From Prauserella cavernicola (GTDB lineage Bacteria > Actinomycetota > Actinomycetes > Mycobacteriales > Pseudonocardiaceae), in NCBI RefSeq assembly GCF_016595675.1, contig NZ_JAENJH010000002.1, forward strand, positions 1,240,001 to 1,304,000: a stretch of 64,000 nucleotides of DNA, given 5' to 3'. The notes below the pieces were generated by a model. The model saw nothing but the letters and a program-made list of their open reading frames with translations, ran no database searches and was not told the origin of the DNA. A program made the position numbers and the translations under genes. This document shows positions 28,108-37,203 of the stretch, piece after piece (position 1 is the stretch's first letter; every line of letters starts with the position of its first letter).

Positions 28108-28580
28108 GCGGCCTTGGCCGGAGTCTCAGCCCCGCCACCGTTGCCAGCCGACTTGCCCGCTGACCTGCCAGCGCCACCACTGGCCATAGCGGCCTTGAAG
28201 GCAGTCGCACGGAAGACGTACGACTGGTACTTGAACTCACCATTGCCCGCGACCTTGGGCTCAGCCGTCAGGCCGTCGAGCTCGATCGGGCGCATACCCG
28301 GCAGAGCCTCGTCGGTCGTGGGCACGGGCTGCACGTCGGCCAGGAACGTGAGGACGAACGAGGCACGCTTGGCGTTGGTCTCGCTCGGGTCGGTGACCGT
28401 GGCCTTCCACTGCCGCTTGCCCGTGGTCTCGTCCAACTTCTGCTTGGGCTGCTTGCCACGCGCCCGCTCGTCGTTCGACAGGTACTCGTTGTCCGGCGCG
28501 ACCTCGCCGACCATCACCAACCCCTGCGGGAAGGCGTCATCAAAGTTGATCGGGAACCGGTGACCCCTGTTGATCGCCAT
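28104..28580 (-). CDS. pra: Pra-like plasmid replication, integration and excision activator
   Basis: 158 residues. The N-terminal pattern (MAINRGHRFPINFDDAFPQG, then VMVGEVAPDNEY) and the middle (GKRQWKATVTDP) are those of the Pra activators of pSAM2-type elements, which switch on the rep-xis-int operon. It ends in a Gly/Ala-rich low-complexity tail. Its promoter region is shared with the divergent GntR regulator and holds three repressor-like operators, the arrangement of pra and korSA in pSAM2. Confidence 0.82.
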   Translation of the reverse strand: MAINRGHRFPINFDDAFPQGLVMVGEVAPDNEYLSNDERARGKQPKQKLDETTGKRQWKATVTDPSETNAKRASFVLTFLADVQPVPTTDEALPGMRPIELDGLTAEPKVAGNGEFKYQSYVFRATAFKAAMASGGAGRSAGKSAGNGGGAETPAKAA

Positions 28581-28651
28581 CTGTGTTCTGTCTCCTCATT
28601 GATCGCCTGTAGGGAGCCCTTCAGCGGGCTTCACGGCCACCCCATCGGAGC

Positions 28652-28704
28652 AACCTCGTATACGAGGTTAAGCCTCGTATGTGAGGATGTCAACATACGA
28701 GGTT
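28652..28704. promoter_or_regulatory. Three operator-like palindromes between pra and the GntR repressor
   Basis: A perfect 18-bp palindrome AACCTCGTATACGAGGTT (28652-28669) is followed by an imperfect copy CCTCGTATGTGAGG (28673-28686) and a half-copy CATACGAGGTT (28694-28704). These are likely KorSA-type repressor sites that shut pra off and autoregulate the GntR gene. Confidence 0.75.
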
Positions 28705-28744
28705 CTGTGAGACGATCAGCCCGAACCTGAGGAGGGCGAAAAAC

Positions 28745-29554
28745 ATGTCTGAGCTGCTGTTTGGCGAGCACGCGGACTTCCCGAGCGATGACGAACCGCG
28801 CTACAAGCAGATCGCCAAGGAGTACCGCCGCCGGATCATCGACGGCGATCTACAGGACGGTGAGAAGCTTCCGAGCGAAGCCCAGCTCTGCGACATCCAC
28901 AACGTCTCCGCGATCACCGCCCGCGCGGCCATGAAGCTCCTGCGCGAGTGGGGCTTCGCCAACGGCATTCGAGGTAAGGGCGTCTTCGTCCGCCGCCTGG
29001 ACAAGCTCACTCGCATCGCCCCTCAGCGGTATTTCCGGGGCCAAGAAGTCCGCACCTACGTGCGAGAGGCCGAGGCGTCGGGCGCGAAGCTCGACGTGCA
29101 GCACGAGACCATCCGAACCACGGCGCCGGCCGATATCGCCAAGCGACTCGGCATCGCCGAAGGCGATCCCGTGACCTGCACCCGCTACTTCATCCGCATG
29201 GGCAACCCAGCCCAACCGGTCACCAGCAGCCAGGCATGGGAGCCCCTCGCCATCACTGGCGGCACCGACATTGAGCTACCCCACGAGGGCGAGCACGCGA
29301 ACAAGGGCATCGTTGACCGCTTCGGAGCCATCGGCCTGCACGTCAACCAGGTGGAGGAGGTGCTGGATATCCGCACCCCGACGCCCGAGGAAGCCCGCGC
29401 CCTCGAAATGCCGCCCACGCGCCCCCTGGTCGAGATCCACCAGACATTCCGCGTCGCCGACCGCCACGGAGCCGAAGACCTCGCAGTCGAAACCGCCGAC
29501 ATCCTATTCCCCGCCGACCGCTACGAACTTCGATACGTTATGGAGATCCACTAA
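28745..29554 (+). CDS. GntR/HutC-family regulator (KorSA-like repressor of the AICE)
   Basis: 269 residues. An N-terminal GntR winged helix (YKQIAKEYRRRIIDGDLQDG, LPSEAQLCDIHNVSAITARA, GIRGKGVFV) is followed by a UTRA effector domain (about 100-265). In pSAM2, KorSA of this family represses pra and holds the element integrated. GGAGGG precedes the ATG. It is divergent from pra across the palindrome cluster. Confidence 0.88.
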   Translation: MSELLFGEHADFPSDDEPRYKQIAKEYRRRIIDGDLQDGEKLPSEAQLCDIHNVSAITARAAMKLLREWGFANGIRGKGVFVRRLDKLTRIAPQRYFRGQEVRTYVREAEASGAKLDVQHETIRTTAPADIAKRLGIAEGDPVTCTRYFIRMGNPAQPVTSSQAWEPLAITGGTDIELPHEGEHANKGIVDRFGAIGLHVNQVEEVLDIRTPTPEEARALEMPPTRPLVEIHQTFRVADRHGAEDLAVETADILFPADRYELRYVMEIH

Positions 29555-29561
29555 GTCTGCA

Positions 29562-30287
29562 TCAGTACGAACATGCGCGAAGAAGTCGCCGCCAAAGCTT
29601 CGGCGAGGCTACACGCAAAGCAACCATTTCGGGTTCCTGGCTACCCTCCCAGTAGCCATACCAGCGTGAAACCGCAACATCGTCTTCACGTACTAGTGTC
29701 AAAAGGTCTTCGCGTGCTTGATTTGAACTTGGCGCTGTGGCTGCGCTCCCGATTGCCTTCTTCAGACTTCGACAAACTCTCGCTCTACCCTCTGCTACGC
29801 CCTCATGATTTATCGTTGGTAGCACTGAGAGAGTGAACTCTCCGACCGGATCGAATGTGCTCTCCAAATATCGTGGAGATATAAATCCCGTTGCCGTATC
29901 CAAAGTAAGATGCGCCCAAGGATCTGTCCGCGACGGGTCGACCAGTAGTGGCTCTCCCGTATCAGCGACCGGGAAATTCGCCCCTTTTTGTCGATTGCAC
30001 TTTGTGCAAACCCACAAGAAGTTCTTCCAACTAAATACTCGACCGTGATCCCTTGCTATAGGAACGTAGTGGTCGATATCAGAAGCGTAGGAGTCGCTGC
30101 AATAGGCGCAACGTTGCCTAGTCCCAGCCATCGCTTCTAGTGCGGAGATTACCTCCTTTGCAGGCTTAGATCTCCTGTAGCGATCCCAGTGCTCGCGGCC
30201 CGACTTCGCCGAAGTGACATTCTTTTGACGCGCGAAAAGGTCCTGTCTCGATTCAAATTTAAGCGCAGGGCGATGGAGTCTTCGCAT
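29562..30287 (-). CDS. ptuB: HNH endonuclease of a Septu defence system (PtuB)
   Basis: 241 residues. The HNH core has zinc knuckles CAYC (C60/C63) and CTKC (C94/C97), with the metal/catalytic DIDHYVP (D72-H73) and FLWVC..CN..KG. It starts 5 bp after the ATPase gene, the ptuA-ptuB order of type I Septu, where ATPase and nuclease form a complex that cuts DNA during phage infection. The region is clearly AT-richer than its surroundings, a sign of recent acquisition. Confidence 0.85.
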   Translation of the reverse strand: MRRLHRPALKFESRQDLFARQKNVTSAKSGREHWDRYRRSKPAKEVISALEAMAGTRQRCAYCSDSYASDIDHYVPIARDHGRVFSWKNFLWVCTKCNRQKGANFPVADTGEPLLVDPSRTDPWAHLTLDTATGFISPRYLESTFDPVGEFTLSVLPTINHEGVAEGRARVCRSLKKAIGSAATAPSSNQAREDLLTLVREDDVAVSRWYGYWEGSQEPEMVALRVASPKLWRRLLRACSY

Positions 30288-30292
30288 TGGTA

Positions 30293-31576
30293 CTACTCGC
30301 CCAAGACCCCGGCAAAGAGATCGAGCTGCTCAAACTCTCGTTTTTCTTCGGGACTTAGGCCAACCTTGCGTTCTTTTGCGACAAGACGCGCGCGGCGTTC
30401 GCGGGCCCTTACAGTTCGAGGCGAACGTGTATGCGGCAGGTTAAACGCAGGAGTGAGTAGGATCTCGTCAGGCTTACCTGTAATTATGCGTCGATATTCG
30501 TCGTGCGACACCTTGAAAGGTTCACCGCTTCCTGCTGTCGGCATGTGGTATATCCGACCAGCGTCTGCGGCCTGGCAAACCAGAGGGCTATGCGTGGTAA
30601 CAATAAATTGTATTCGCGGCAAGTGATTCTTGAGCCAGAATCCTATTTCACGCTGCCAAGCTGGATGGAGATGCGCGTCAATTTCATCGATCATGACCAC
30701 GCCGGGCCGGTCTATGAAAGTGCGCCCATCCTCGTCTCGACTAAGAAGATTCTCGGAACCAAAAACGCTCACCATGTGGCGAAATATGTCGATAAGCATT
30801 GCGAGGGCAGATCTATATCCCTCGCTCATGTCGGACAGCGGCATCTTGCGCCCCGCAGAGTCGCGCATCCAGATACCGTCAGAATTCACTGCGTCGATCG
30901 CCACACCCTGTCGAAGAAAATTGTCTCCGACTAAGTTTAATAAAGCGTCGAGAATAGTTGCGTCTTCTTTGTTCTGTTCCAGTCGACGATAGTTGAGTGT
31001 CTTGACCCATTCTTCACCCTCGGCGAGAGTTGCGTCTTCTTTGAAGAGGGTAGCGTAACGCGGAACTCTTCCCGGAAGCATCATCAAACGTTGAGCATCC
31101 GGCGAACTTCCGTACAGCCTTCTAAAAGGGCCATATCCGACCGAAAACCAACCGGGTGTCAGAGACTGCCAGGGCCCGTTGAGGGCGCCTTTCTTTTTAT
31201 TTCTGAAAATATCTGCCGACGACACATCGAACATCCGGTCACTTCGCCGAATCTCTATCTCAGCCCAGAAGGTGCCCGCGACCGGAAATCCGCCTTTGCG
31301 AGTTTTGTCGTGGTCGTGGTCGGGCAGAACTTCAACTGAAATCGTCCCGCTATCGAGCCCGTCCGTGATCCAGCCCGAAAAATCGGGAACGAGGGACGCG
31401 GCTTGGTCTGGGCCGAGCAGGGCTAGTGCGATCGCCTTCAGGAAGGCTGTCTTTCCTGCACCGTTTTCACCTGTGATGACAGACCAGCCATCGAATGAAT
31501 CGTCATCGCCGACGAGGCTCAAATCAGCGTTATCAAAACCTTTGATTCCTGAAAGAACAACACGCCTGATGTACAT
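30293..31576 (-). CDS. ptuA: AAA/ABC-type ATPase of a Septu defence system (PtuA)
   Basis: 427 residues. It opens MYIRRVVLSGIKGFDNADL, with Walker A GENGAGKT (36-43), a signature-like LSDMSEGYRSAL, Walker B GVVMIDEIDAHLHP and the switch VTTHSPLV, i.e. an OLD/RecF-like ABC ATPase. Paired with the HNH nuclease it matches Septu. The frame is open to 31651, but the family start is the ATG at 31576; the ribosome site is weak. Codon use is unusually AT-rich for this genome. Confidence 0.87.
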   Translation of the reverse strand: MYIRRVVLSGIKGFDNADLSLVGDDDSFDGWSVITGENGAGKTAFLKAIALALLGPDQAASLVPDFSGWITDGLDSGTISVEVLPDHDHDKTRKGGFPVAGTFWAEIEIRRSDRMFDVSSADIFRNKKKGALNGPWQSLTPGWFSVGYGPFRRLYGSSPDAQRLMMLPGRVPRYATLFKEDATLAEGEEWVKTLNYRRLEQNKEDATILDALLNLVGDNFLRQGVAIDAVNSDGIWMRDSAGRKMPLSDMSEGYRSALAMLIDIFRHMVSVFGSENLLSRDEDGRTFIDRPGVVMIDEIDAHLHPAWQREIGFWLKNHLPRIQFIVTTHSPLVCQAADAGRIYHMPTAGSGEPFKVSHDEYRRIITGKPDEILLTPAFNLPHTRSPRTVRARERRARLVAKERKVGLSPEEKREFEQLDLFAGVLGE

Positions 31577-32125
31577 GCCGGAGTCATATACCTTTCGTGA
31601 GTTCTTCCCAGCGCTAGCCGCAACACGGACAGCATACAGCGCGACGTGCAACAGAGCGCCCGGCGAAACGACTGCCCACTGCCGAACTTGGCTCTATGGG
31701 ATCAAGGCGCGCCGCCTGCGGCGGCGCGCTCCCTGCCCCTCACCTTGGCGGCGGGGCCGGATCCATCGCGGCACACGCCGGGCTCCCGCTCCGCTACGCC
31801 CGGCGGGCCGCGCGGCACGGCCGCGCCCAGGTGGGTGCCTGCGCGCCACCGCAGGCGACGAGACAGACCCCCAGCGACCCGAACGCCGGATCGTCCAACG
31901 GCCGCCACACCGCGTCAAGGCGGGAGAGCGTGCCTTGACCCGGCGCAGCGGCCGCTGAGCAGGCTGCGTATCGGATCGATGGGGGAGGCGTGGCCGGAGA
32001 GCTGCCAGGCCGTCTACAGGCCGTCAGGTGGCGGGCAGGCGTGAGAACTCGCGAGAAAGATCAACAAGCAACGCGCAGGTCAGAAGGTATGCGAACGAGG
32101 CGACCCGAGGACCGGGCCACCTGAG
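31577..32125. other. Gene-free right end of the AICE with a 10-bp GC hairpin
   Basis: About 550 bp between ptuA and attR. Composition jumps from AT-rich to very GC-rich near 31700. A perfect 10-bp stem with a TGC loop (GCGCGCCGCC/GGCGGCGCGC, 31707-31729) stands near that boundary. Short frames here are arginine-rich and unconvincing. It may hold the ptuA promoter, the attR arm sites or a transfer/replication site. Confidence 0.45.
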
Positions 32126-32141
32126 CGTCAGAACTGGTAGT
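32126..32141. repeat. attR: right copy of the 16-bp core, inside the MBOAT gene end
   Basis: CGTCAGAACTGGTAGT, identical to 22115-22130. On the minus strand it spells part of ...YYQF, the TGA stop and two bases beyond, so the MBOAT reading frame is intact after insertion. Confidence 0.85.
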
Positions 32142-33564
32142 AGAGGAACGGGCTGAACGTGCCCGTCGCCACCAGGATCGCCGCGTAGGCGAGGCCGACG
32201 GTCATGATGCCGATCCGCAGGGCGGTCGCCGGCTTGCCGCGCGCCGACTCCAGCATCGGCCCCGTCACGGGGCTGGCGGGGAGGAAGAAGATGGCCGCCG
32301 CGGCGAGCAGGAGCACGAGTCGCTGATTCGTCAGCGACGCCCCGACGAGGTCGGTGATGCCCTCGAAGTCCGGCACCAGCATGTGGCCCAGCATCGTCAG
32401 CGCGTGCGCCATGTCGGGCGAGCGGAACAGCACCCAGCCGAAGACCGCCAGCACGAGCGTCAGCGCCCGCCTCGCGATCCGCGCCCTCGAGTCCTTCGGT
32501 GCCTTGTCCCAGCCGAACGCGCGCTCGATGATCAGCAGCGCGCCGTGGTAGATGCCCCACACGACGTACGTCCACGCCGCGCCGTGCCAGAACCCCGTCA
32601 GCACGAACACGATGCTCAGGTTCCGGTACGTCTTGCGTTTGCCGCCGCGGTTGCCGCCGAGCGGGATGTAGACGTAGTCGCGGAACCAGCGCGACAGCGA
32701 CATGTGCCAGCGCCGCCAGAACTCCGTGATCGTCACCGACGAGTAGGGCCTGGCGAAGTTCTCCGGGAGCCGGAAGCCCAGCATCCGGCCAAGGCCGATC
32801 GCCATGTCGGAGTAGCCGGAGAAGTCGAAGTACAGCTGCAGCGTGTACCCGATCGCCCCGAGCCACGCGATCGCGAAGGTCATCTCGTCGGCGGGGGTCG
32901 CGAAGCACGCGTCGACCATCGGGGCCAGCGAGTCGGCGATCACGGCTTTCTTGACCAGACCGAGCGCGAACCGCGGGAACCCGGCCGCGATGTCGTCGAA
33001 GCGGTGCGAACGGTGCTGCGGCAGCTGGTCGGCGATCTCCCGGTACCGCACGATCGGGCCAGCTGCGAGCTGCGGGAACATCGAGATGTACGTCGCGAAC
33101 GCCACCGGGTTGCGCAGCGCGTGCCGCTCGCCCCGGTAGATGTCGACGACGTAGGAGATGTGGTGGAACGTGAAGAACGAGATCCCGATCGGCAGTGCCA
33201 GCGAGACGATGGGGAAATCACCGCCGAAGAGCTCGGCGAACCAGGCGATCTGTTCGGTGGCGAAGCCGGCGTACTTCCACACGAGCAGGATCGACAGGTC
33301 GAACGCGACGACGCCGATCAGCAGCCACCGGCGCCTGTTGTTGGAGCGCAGGCCCCATTCGTCGGGCTCGAGCGCGGGCCCCGCCGCGAAATTGACGGCC
33401 ATGCAGGCGAGCAGCAGGAGCGTGAACGCCCCCGCACCCGTCGCGTAGAACAACAGGCTCGCGACCGCGACGATGCCGTTGCGCCAGCTCCTGGGGCACG
33501 CCAGCAGTGCGATGAGCACCGCGGGCATGAAGTACCACAGGAAGAGTGGCGAGACGAACGACAT
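32128..33564 (-). CDS. MBOAT-family membrane O-acyltransferase (AlgI-like); AICE integration target
   Basis: 478 residues with about ten or more transmembrane helices. It has the MBOAT signature PYSSVTITEFWRRWHMSLS and the catalytic-type His in TGFWHGAAWTYVVWG. AlgI/DltB-like members transfer acyl groups to extracellular polymers. No SGNH (AlgJ/AlgX/DltD-like) partner gene is next to it, so the acceptor is unknown. The ATG at 33564 gives the hydrophobic start MSFVSPLFLWYF. The last codons and stop coincide with attR. Confidence 0.9.
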   Translation of the reverse strand: MSFVSPLFLWYFMPAVLIALLACPRSWRNGIVAVASLLFYATGAGAFTLLLLACMAVNFAAGPALEPDEWGLRSNNRRRWLLIGVVAFDLSILLVWKYAGFATEQIAWFAELFGGDFPIVSLALPIGISFFTFHHISYVVDIYRGERHALRNPVAFATYISMFPQLAAGPIVRYREIADQLPQHRSHRFDDIAAGFPRFALGLVKKAVIADSLAPMVDACFATPADEMTFAIAWLGAIGYTLQLYFDFSGYSDMAIGLGRMLGFRLPENFARPYSSVTITEFWRRWHMSLSRWFRDYVYIPLGGNRGGKRKTYRNLSIVFVLTGFWHGAAWTYVVWGIYHGALLIIERAFGWDKAPKDSRARIARRALTLVLAVFGWVLFRSPDMAHALTMLGHMLVPDFEGITDLVGASLTNQRLVLLLAAAAIFFLPASPVTGPMLESARGKPATALRIGIMTVGLAYAAILVATGTFSPFLYYQF

Positions 33565-33665
33565 CCGGTGGGCCCCCTGGTCACGGTGCAGCAACGTGAC
33601 CCTAACGGAGCAAGGGCCCCCGGGTTGGCAAGACCGGCGTCAAGTGGCGGGCGCCATGCGCCCGG

Positions 33666-34631
33666 CTACACCCGGCCGGTGATCCTCCGCCGCCTCGCTA
33701 CCTCCGCGAGCAGCACACTCGCGGCCACGGACGCGTTCAGCGACTCGACGCCGGGAGCCATCGGGATCGACACCGTGTAGTCGCAGTTCTCGCGCACCAG
33801 GCGGGAGAGGCCCTTGCCCTCGGAGCCCAGCACGATCACCAGCGGGTCGGTGGCCAGATCGAGGTTGTCGATTTCGAGCGACGCGTCGGCGTCCAGTCCG
33901 GCGATCATCAGCCCCGCGGAGGCCCACGACTGCAGCTGGCGGGTGAGGTTGGTGGCCATCGCGACGGGCAGCCTGGCGGCCGTGCCCGCGCTGGTGCGCC
34001 ACGCGACGGCCGTCATGCCGGCGCTGCGCCGCGCGGGCAGCAGGACGCCGTGCGCGCCGAACGCGGCGGCCGAGCGGATCACCGCTCCGAGGTTGCGCGG
34101 GTCGGTGACACCGTCGAGCGCGACGATCAGCGGAGCCTCGCCGGAGTCGCGGGCCATCGCCAGCAGGTCGTCAGGGTGGGTGTACTCGAACGGCGGCACC
34201 TGCAGGCCGAGACCCTGGTGCATGGCTCCGCCGGTCTTGCGGTCGAGCTCGTCGCGCGGTACCTCGAGGATCGAGATGCCCTTGTCGGCCGCCCGGTGGA
34301 CGGCGTCCTTGACGCGGTCGTCGGCGTCGATGTTGAGCGCGACGTACAGCGCGGTGGCGGGCACGTTGGCCCGCAGCGCCTCCACCACCGGGTTGCGGCC
34401 CGCGATGATCTCCGGGCCCTCGGACTTGTTCTTGGAGTTCGCGCGCTTCTTGTCCGTCCGCGCCGCCGCGGCGGCCTTGCGCTGAGCGGGGTGGCCGTAG
34501 CGGTCCTCCGCCCTCGGGGTCGGGCCCTTGCCCTCGAGCCCCTTACGGCGCTGGCCACCCGAGCCGACGACCTGGCCCTTCTTGGTGCCGTCCTTGCGAA
34601 TCGCGCCACGGCGGTGGGAGTTGCCTGCCAT
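33666..34631 (-). CDS. rlmB: 23S rRNA (guanosine-2'-O-)-methyltransferase RlmB/TrmH family
   Basis: 321 residues. A basic, disordered N-terminus (about 1-75) precedes the substrate-binding domain ([12 protein letters not shown]) and the SPOUT knot with motifs [32 protein letters not shown] and [12 protein letters not shown]. The family methylates the 2'-OH of a guanosine in 23S rRNA (G2251 in E. coli). It lies 3 bp after cysS, as in the Rv3579c-Rv3580c pair. Confidence 0.92.
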   Translation of the reverse strand: MAGNSHRRGAIRKDGTKKGQVVGSGGQRRKGLEGKGPTPRAEDRYGHPAQRKAAAAARTDKKRANSKNKSEGPEIIAGRNPVVEALRANVPATALYVALNIDADDRVKDAVHRAADKGISILEVPRDELDRKTGGAMHQGLGLQVPPFEYTHPDDLLAMARDSGEAPLIVALDGVTDPRNLGAVIRSAAAFGAHGVLLPARRSAGMTAVAWRTSAGTAARLPVAMATNLTRQLQSWASAGLMIAGLDADASLEIDNLDLATDPLVIVLGSEGKGLSRLVRENCDYTVSIPMAPGVESLNASVAASVLLAEVARRRRITGRV

Positions 34632-34634
34632 CTC

Positions 34635-36014
34635 TCAGTCTCTCACTGTCCACAAGGGACCATTGGGGGTGTCTTCCACCGCGATGCCCGCAGCGGTCAG
34701 TTGGTCGCGGATGGCGTCGGCCCTCGCGAAGTCCTTGTCGGCGCGCGCCTGCTTGCGCTGGGCCAGCAGGTCGGCGACCAGTGCCGCAAGTGCCTCGTCC
34801 TCGGACCCGCCCGTCTCCGTCCACCGCTCCGAGAGCGGGTCGATGCCGAGCACGTCGGTCATCGCCCGCACCGTTTCGGCCAGCTCCAGAGCCTTGGCCG
34901 AGTCGGCGGCGTCCAGTGCCGCGTTGCCGTCGCGCACGGTGTTGTGCAGCACCGCGAATGCCTGGGGTGTACCGAGGTCGTCGTCGAGCGCCGCGGCGAA
35001 CTCGCCGGGAACCCGTCCGATGTGGACCTCGCCCGCGCTGCCCGCGACGCGCCGCAGGAACTGCTCCACCCGGCGGTAGCCCTGCGCCGACTCCGACAGT
35101 GCGGCGTCGGAGTACTCGATGGTGGACCGGTAGTGCGGCTGGATCAGGTAGTAGCGGAGCTCGACTGCCCGGTAGCGGCGCAGCATCTCCGGAATGGCGA
35201 CGACGTTGCCCAGCGACTTCGACATCTTCTCGCCCGAGAGCGTCACCCACGCGTTGTGCAGCCAGAACCGGGCGAACCCGTCGCCCGCCGCGTTGGACTG
35301 CGCCCGCTCGTTCTCGTGGTGCGGGAACACCAGGTCGACGCCGCCGCCGTGGATGTCGAACTCCGCGCCGAGGTAGGTCGTGGCCATCGCCGAGCACTCC
35401 AGGTGCCAGCCGGGCCTGCCCGGCCCCCACGGGGTCGGCCACGACGGCTCGCCCGGCTTGCTGCCCTTCCACAGGGTGAAGTCCCTGGGGTCGCGCTTGC
35501 CCTCGGCCAGGGTCTCGCCCTGCTGGACCTCGTCGACCCGCTGCCCCGACAGGGAGCCGTAGTCGGGGAAGGACGCGACGGAGAAGTACACGTCCCCGCC
35601 CTGCGCGTAAGCGTGCCCCTGGTCGATCAGCCGCTGCATCAGCTCGATCATCTGCGTGACGTGCCCGGTCGCGCGCGGCGCGATCGACGGCGGCAGGCAG
35701 CCCAGCGCGGTGTAGGCGTCCTCGAACGCGCGCTCGTGGGTCGCCGCCCACTCCCACCACGGCCGGTCGGCGTCGGCGGCCTTGGTGAGGATCTTGTCGT
35801 CGATGTCGGTGACGTTGCGCACCATGAGCACGTCCAGTCCATTGTGGACCAGCCAGCGCCTGAGCACGTCGTAGTTCAGTGCGCCCCGGACGTGCCCGAT
35901 GTGCGGAATGCCCTGGACGGTGGCCCCACAGACATACATGGACGCCGTTCCACTGCGCGCGGGATGGAACTCCCGTACGTCCCTGGTCGCGGTGTCGTAT
36001 AGATGTAGGACCAC
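34635..36014 (-). CDS. cysS: Cysteinyl-tRNA synthetase
   Basis: 459 residues. A class I synthetase with HIGH at 38-41 (after the zinc-ligand Cys in YVCGATV) and KMSKS at 263-267, plus the zinc-site residues of GWHLECSAM and HHENERAQ. It charges tRNA-Cys with cysteine. The start is the GTG at 36014, with no strong ribosome site visible. It lies between rlmB and a HAD gene on the minus strand. Confidence 0.96.
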   Translation of the reverse strand: MVLHLYDTATRDVREFHPARSGTASMYVCGATVQGIPHIGHVRGALNYDVLRRWLVHNGLDVLMVRNVTDIDDKILTKAADADRPWWEWAATHERAFEDAYTALGCLPPSIAPRATGHVTQMIELMQRLIDQGHAYAQGGDVYFSVASFPDYGSLSGQRVDEVQQGETLAEGKRDPRDFTLWKGSKPGEPSWPTPWGPGRPGWHLECSAMATTYLGAEFDIHGGGVDLVFPHHENERAQSNAAGDGFARFWLHNAWVTLSGEKMSKSLGNVVAIPEMLRRYRAVELRYYLIQPHYRSTIEYSDAALSESAQGYRRVEQFLRRVAGSAGEVHIGRVPGEFAAALDDDLGTPQAFAVLHNTVRDGNAALDAADSAKALELAETVRAMTDVLGIDPLSERWTETGGSEDEALAALVADLLAQRKQARADKDFARADAIRDQLTAAGIAVEDTPNGPLWTVRD

Positions 36015-36030
36015 GGAGAAATGGTACGTG

Positions 36031-36717
36031 TCAGAGCGCGGCGTGCTCGCGCAGGGCGGTCAGCAGTCCGTCGGAGCGCCGGACGGTCGGCAGGGGCTCC
36101 ACCAGCGCGAACGGGCAGCCGAGTGCCTTGGCTCCGCCGTCGGCCCCCTCGTGGTCGCCCACCATCAGGGTGTTCTCCGGTGCCGTGCCCAGCCGATCGA
36201 GCAGCAGCCGGAAGATCGCGGCGTCCGGCTTGATGGCGCCCACCTCGAACGACAGCACGAACTCGTCGATGTAGGCGTCGAGGCCCCGTGCGGTGAACGC
36301 GGGCCGGATGTCGAAGGCGATGTTGCTGAGCACACCCACGCGCACGCCCTTGTCGGCGAGCGACTTCAGCACCCGCTCGGTGTCGGGGTACGGGGTCCAC
36401 TCCGATGGGTCGACGAGCCGGTCGTACAGAGCTCTGGCCTGCTCGACGCGCGCGACACCGGACTGCCGCAGCACTTCGAGATACACCTTGTGGTGCAGCT
36501 CCGGGTCGAGGTCCCGGTGCTCCCACGCGTGCAGGTGCTCCTCGTCGAAGTCGACGTTCAGGGTCACCGGAGCGGTCATCCGCCGCATGAGCTCCGCCTG
36601 CGCCTCCAGATCGAGGGGCTCACCCGCGGAGTCGGTCAGGTCGCTGAGCCAGGTGTCCTTGTGCTCGAGTCGAAAGAGTGTGCCGGAGAAATCGAACATC
36701 ACCGCCTGAATCGTCAC
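36031..36717 (-). CDS. HAD-superfamily hydrolase with DxS motif I
   Basis: 228 residues. Motif I reads FDFSGTLF, with nucleophile D9 but Ser (S11) where phosphatases have the general-acid Asp; motif II is VGVLSNIAF, with K in AIKPDA and motif IV in [11 protein letters not shown]. It is HAD type IA by its helical cap. The Ser replacement may lower or alter phosphatase activity. Inserted between cysS and ispF, which adjoin in mycobacteria. Substrate unknown. Confidence 0.85.
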   Translation of the reverse strand: MTIQAVMFDFSGTLFRLEHKDTWLSDLTDSAGEPLDLEAQAELMRRMTAPVTLNVDFDEEHLHAWEHRDLDPELHHKVYLEVLRQSGVARVEQARALYDRLVDPSEWTPYPDTERVLKSLADKGVRVGVLSNIAFDIRPAFTARGLDAYIDEFVLSFEVGAIKPDAAIFRLLLDRLGTAPENTLMVGDHEGADGGAKALGCPFALVEPLPTVRRSDGLLTALREHAAL

Positions 36718-36726
36718 CGCGCCAGA

Positions 36727-37203
36727 CTACCGGTCGACGGGCACGAGCAGAGCGGTCGCGATCGCCGCGACGCCCTCGCCCCGGCCGGTGAGGCCCAGTC
36801 CGTCGGTGGTCGTGCCCGCGACGCTGACGTCGCCGCCGACGGCCTCCCCGAGCACGCGCTGGGCCTCGGCCCGACGGGGGCCGATGCGCGGGCGGTTGCC
36901 GATGACCTGCACCACCGCGTTGCCGAGGCGGTAGCCGGCCTGCTCGACGAGCCTGCGGGTTTCGGCCAGGAACTCGACGCCGTGGGCGCCCTCCCAGCGC
37001 GGATCACCGGTGCCGAACACGGCGCCGAGGTCGCCGAGCCCTGCCGCCGACAGCAGAGCGTCACAGAGTGCGTGCGCTGCGACATCGCCGTCGGAGTGGC
37101 CCGCACAGCCGTCGACACCGTCCCACCGCAGTCCGGCGATCCAGCACTCGCGGCCGGCCTCGATGGGGTGGACGTCGGTGCCCTGGCCGATTCTCACTGT
37201 CAT
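36727..37203 (-). CDS. ispF: 2-C-methyl-D-erythritol 2,4-cyclodiphosphate synthase
   Basis: 158 residues. The metal-binding D-x-H (GTDVHPIE) and the conserved [17 protein letters not shown] are present, with the C-terminal [17 protein letters not shown]. It forms the cyclodiphosphate of the MEP isoprenoid pathway. The ATG overlaps the ispD stop (ATGA), so the two are coupled. Confidence 0.95.
   Translation of the reverse strand: MTVRIGQGTDVHPIEAGRECWIAGLRWDGVDGCAGHSDGDVAAHALCDALLSAAGLGDLGAVFGTGDPRWEGAHGVEFLAETRRLVEQAGYRLGNAVVQVIGNRPRIGPRRAEAQRVLGEAVGGDVSVAGTTTDGLGLTGRGEGVAAIATALLVPVDR

Larger units (their letters stand above)
22115..32141. mobile_element. pSAM2-type actinomycete integrative and conjugative element (AICE), 10.0 kb
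   Basis: The element is bounded by a 16-bp direct repeat (22115-22130 and 32126-32141). It contains, from the left, int, xis, a RepSA-like initiator, a small gene, an FtsK/TraB translocase, a zinc-ribbon gene, three accessory genes including pra, a divergent GntR repressor and a ptuAB cargo. Single-protein TraB transfer plus a rolling-circle-type initiator is the AICE plan. No pif/nudix gene is present. The repeat falls on the stop codon of an MBOAT gene, and no tRNA gene is present at either end. Confidence 0.9.
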
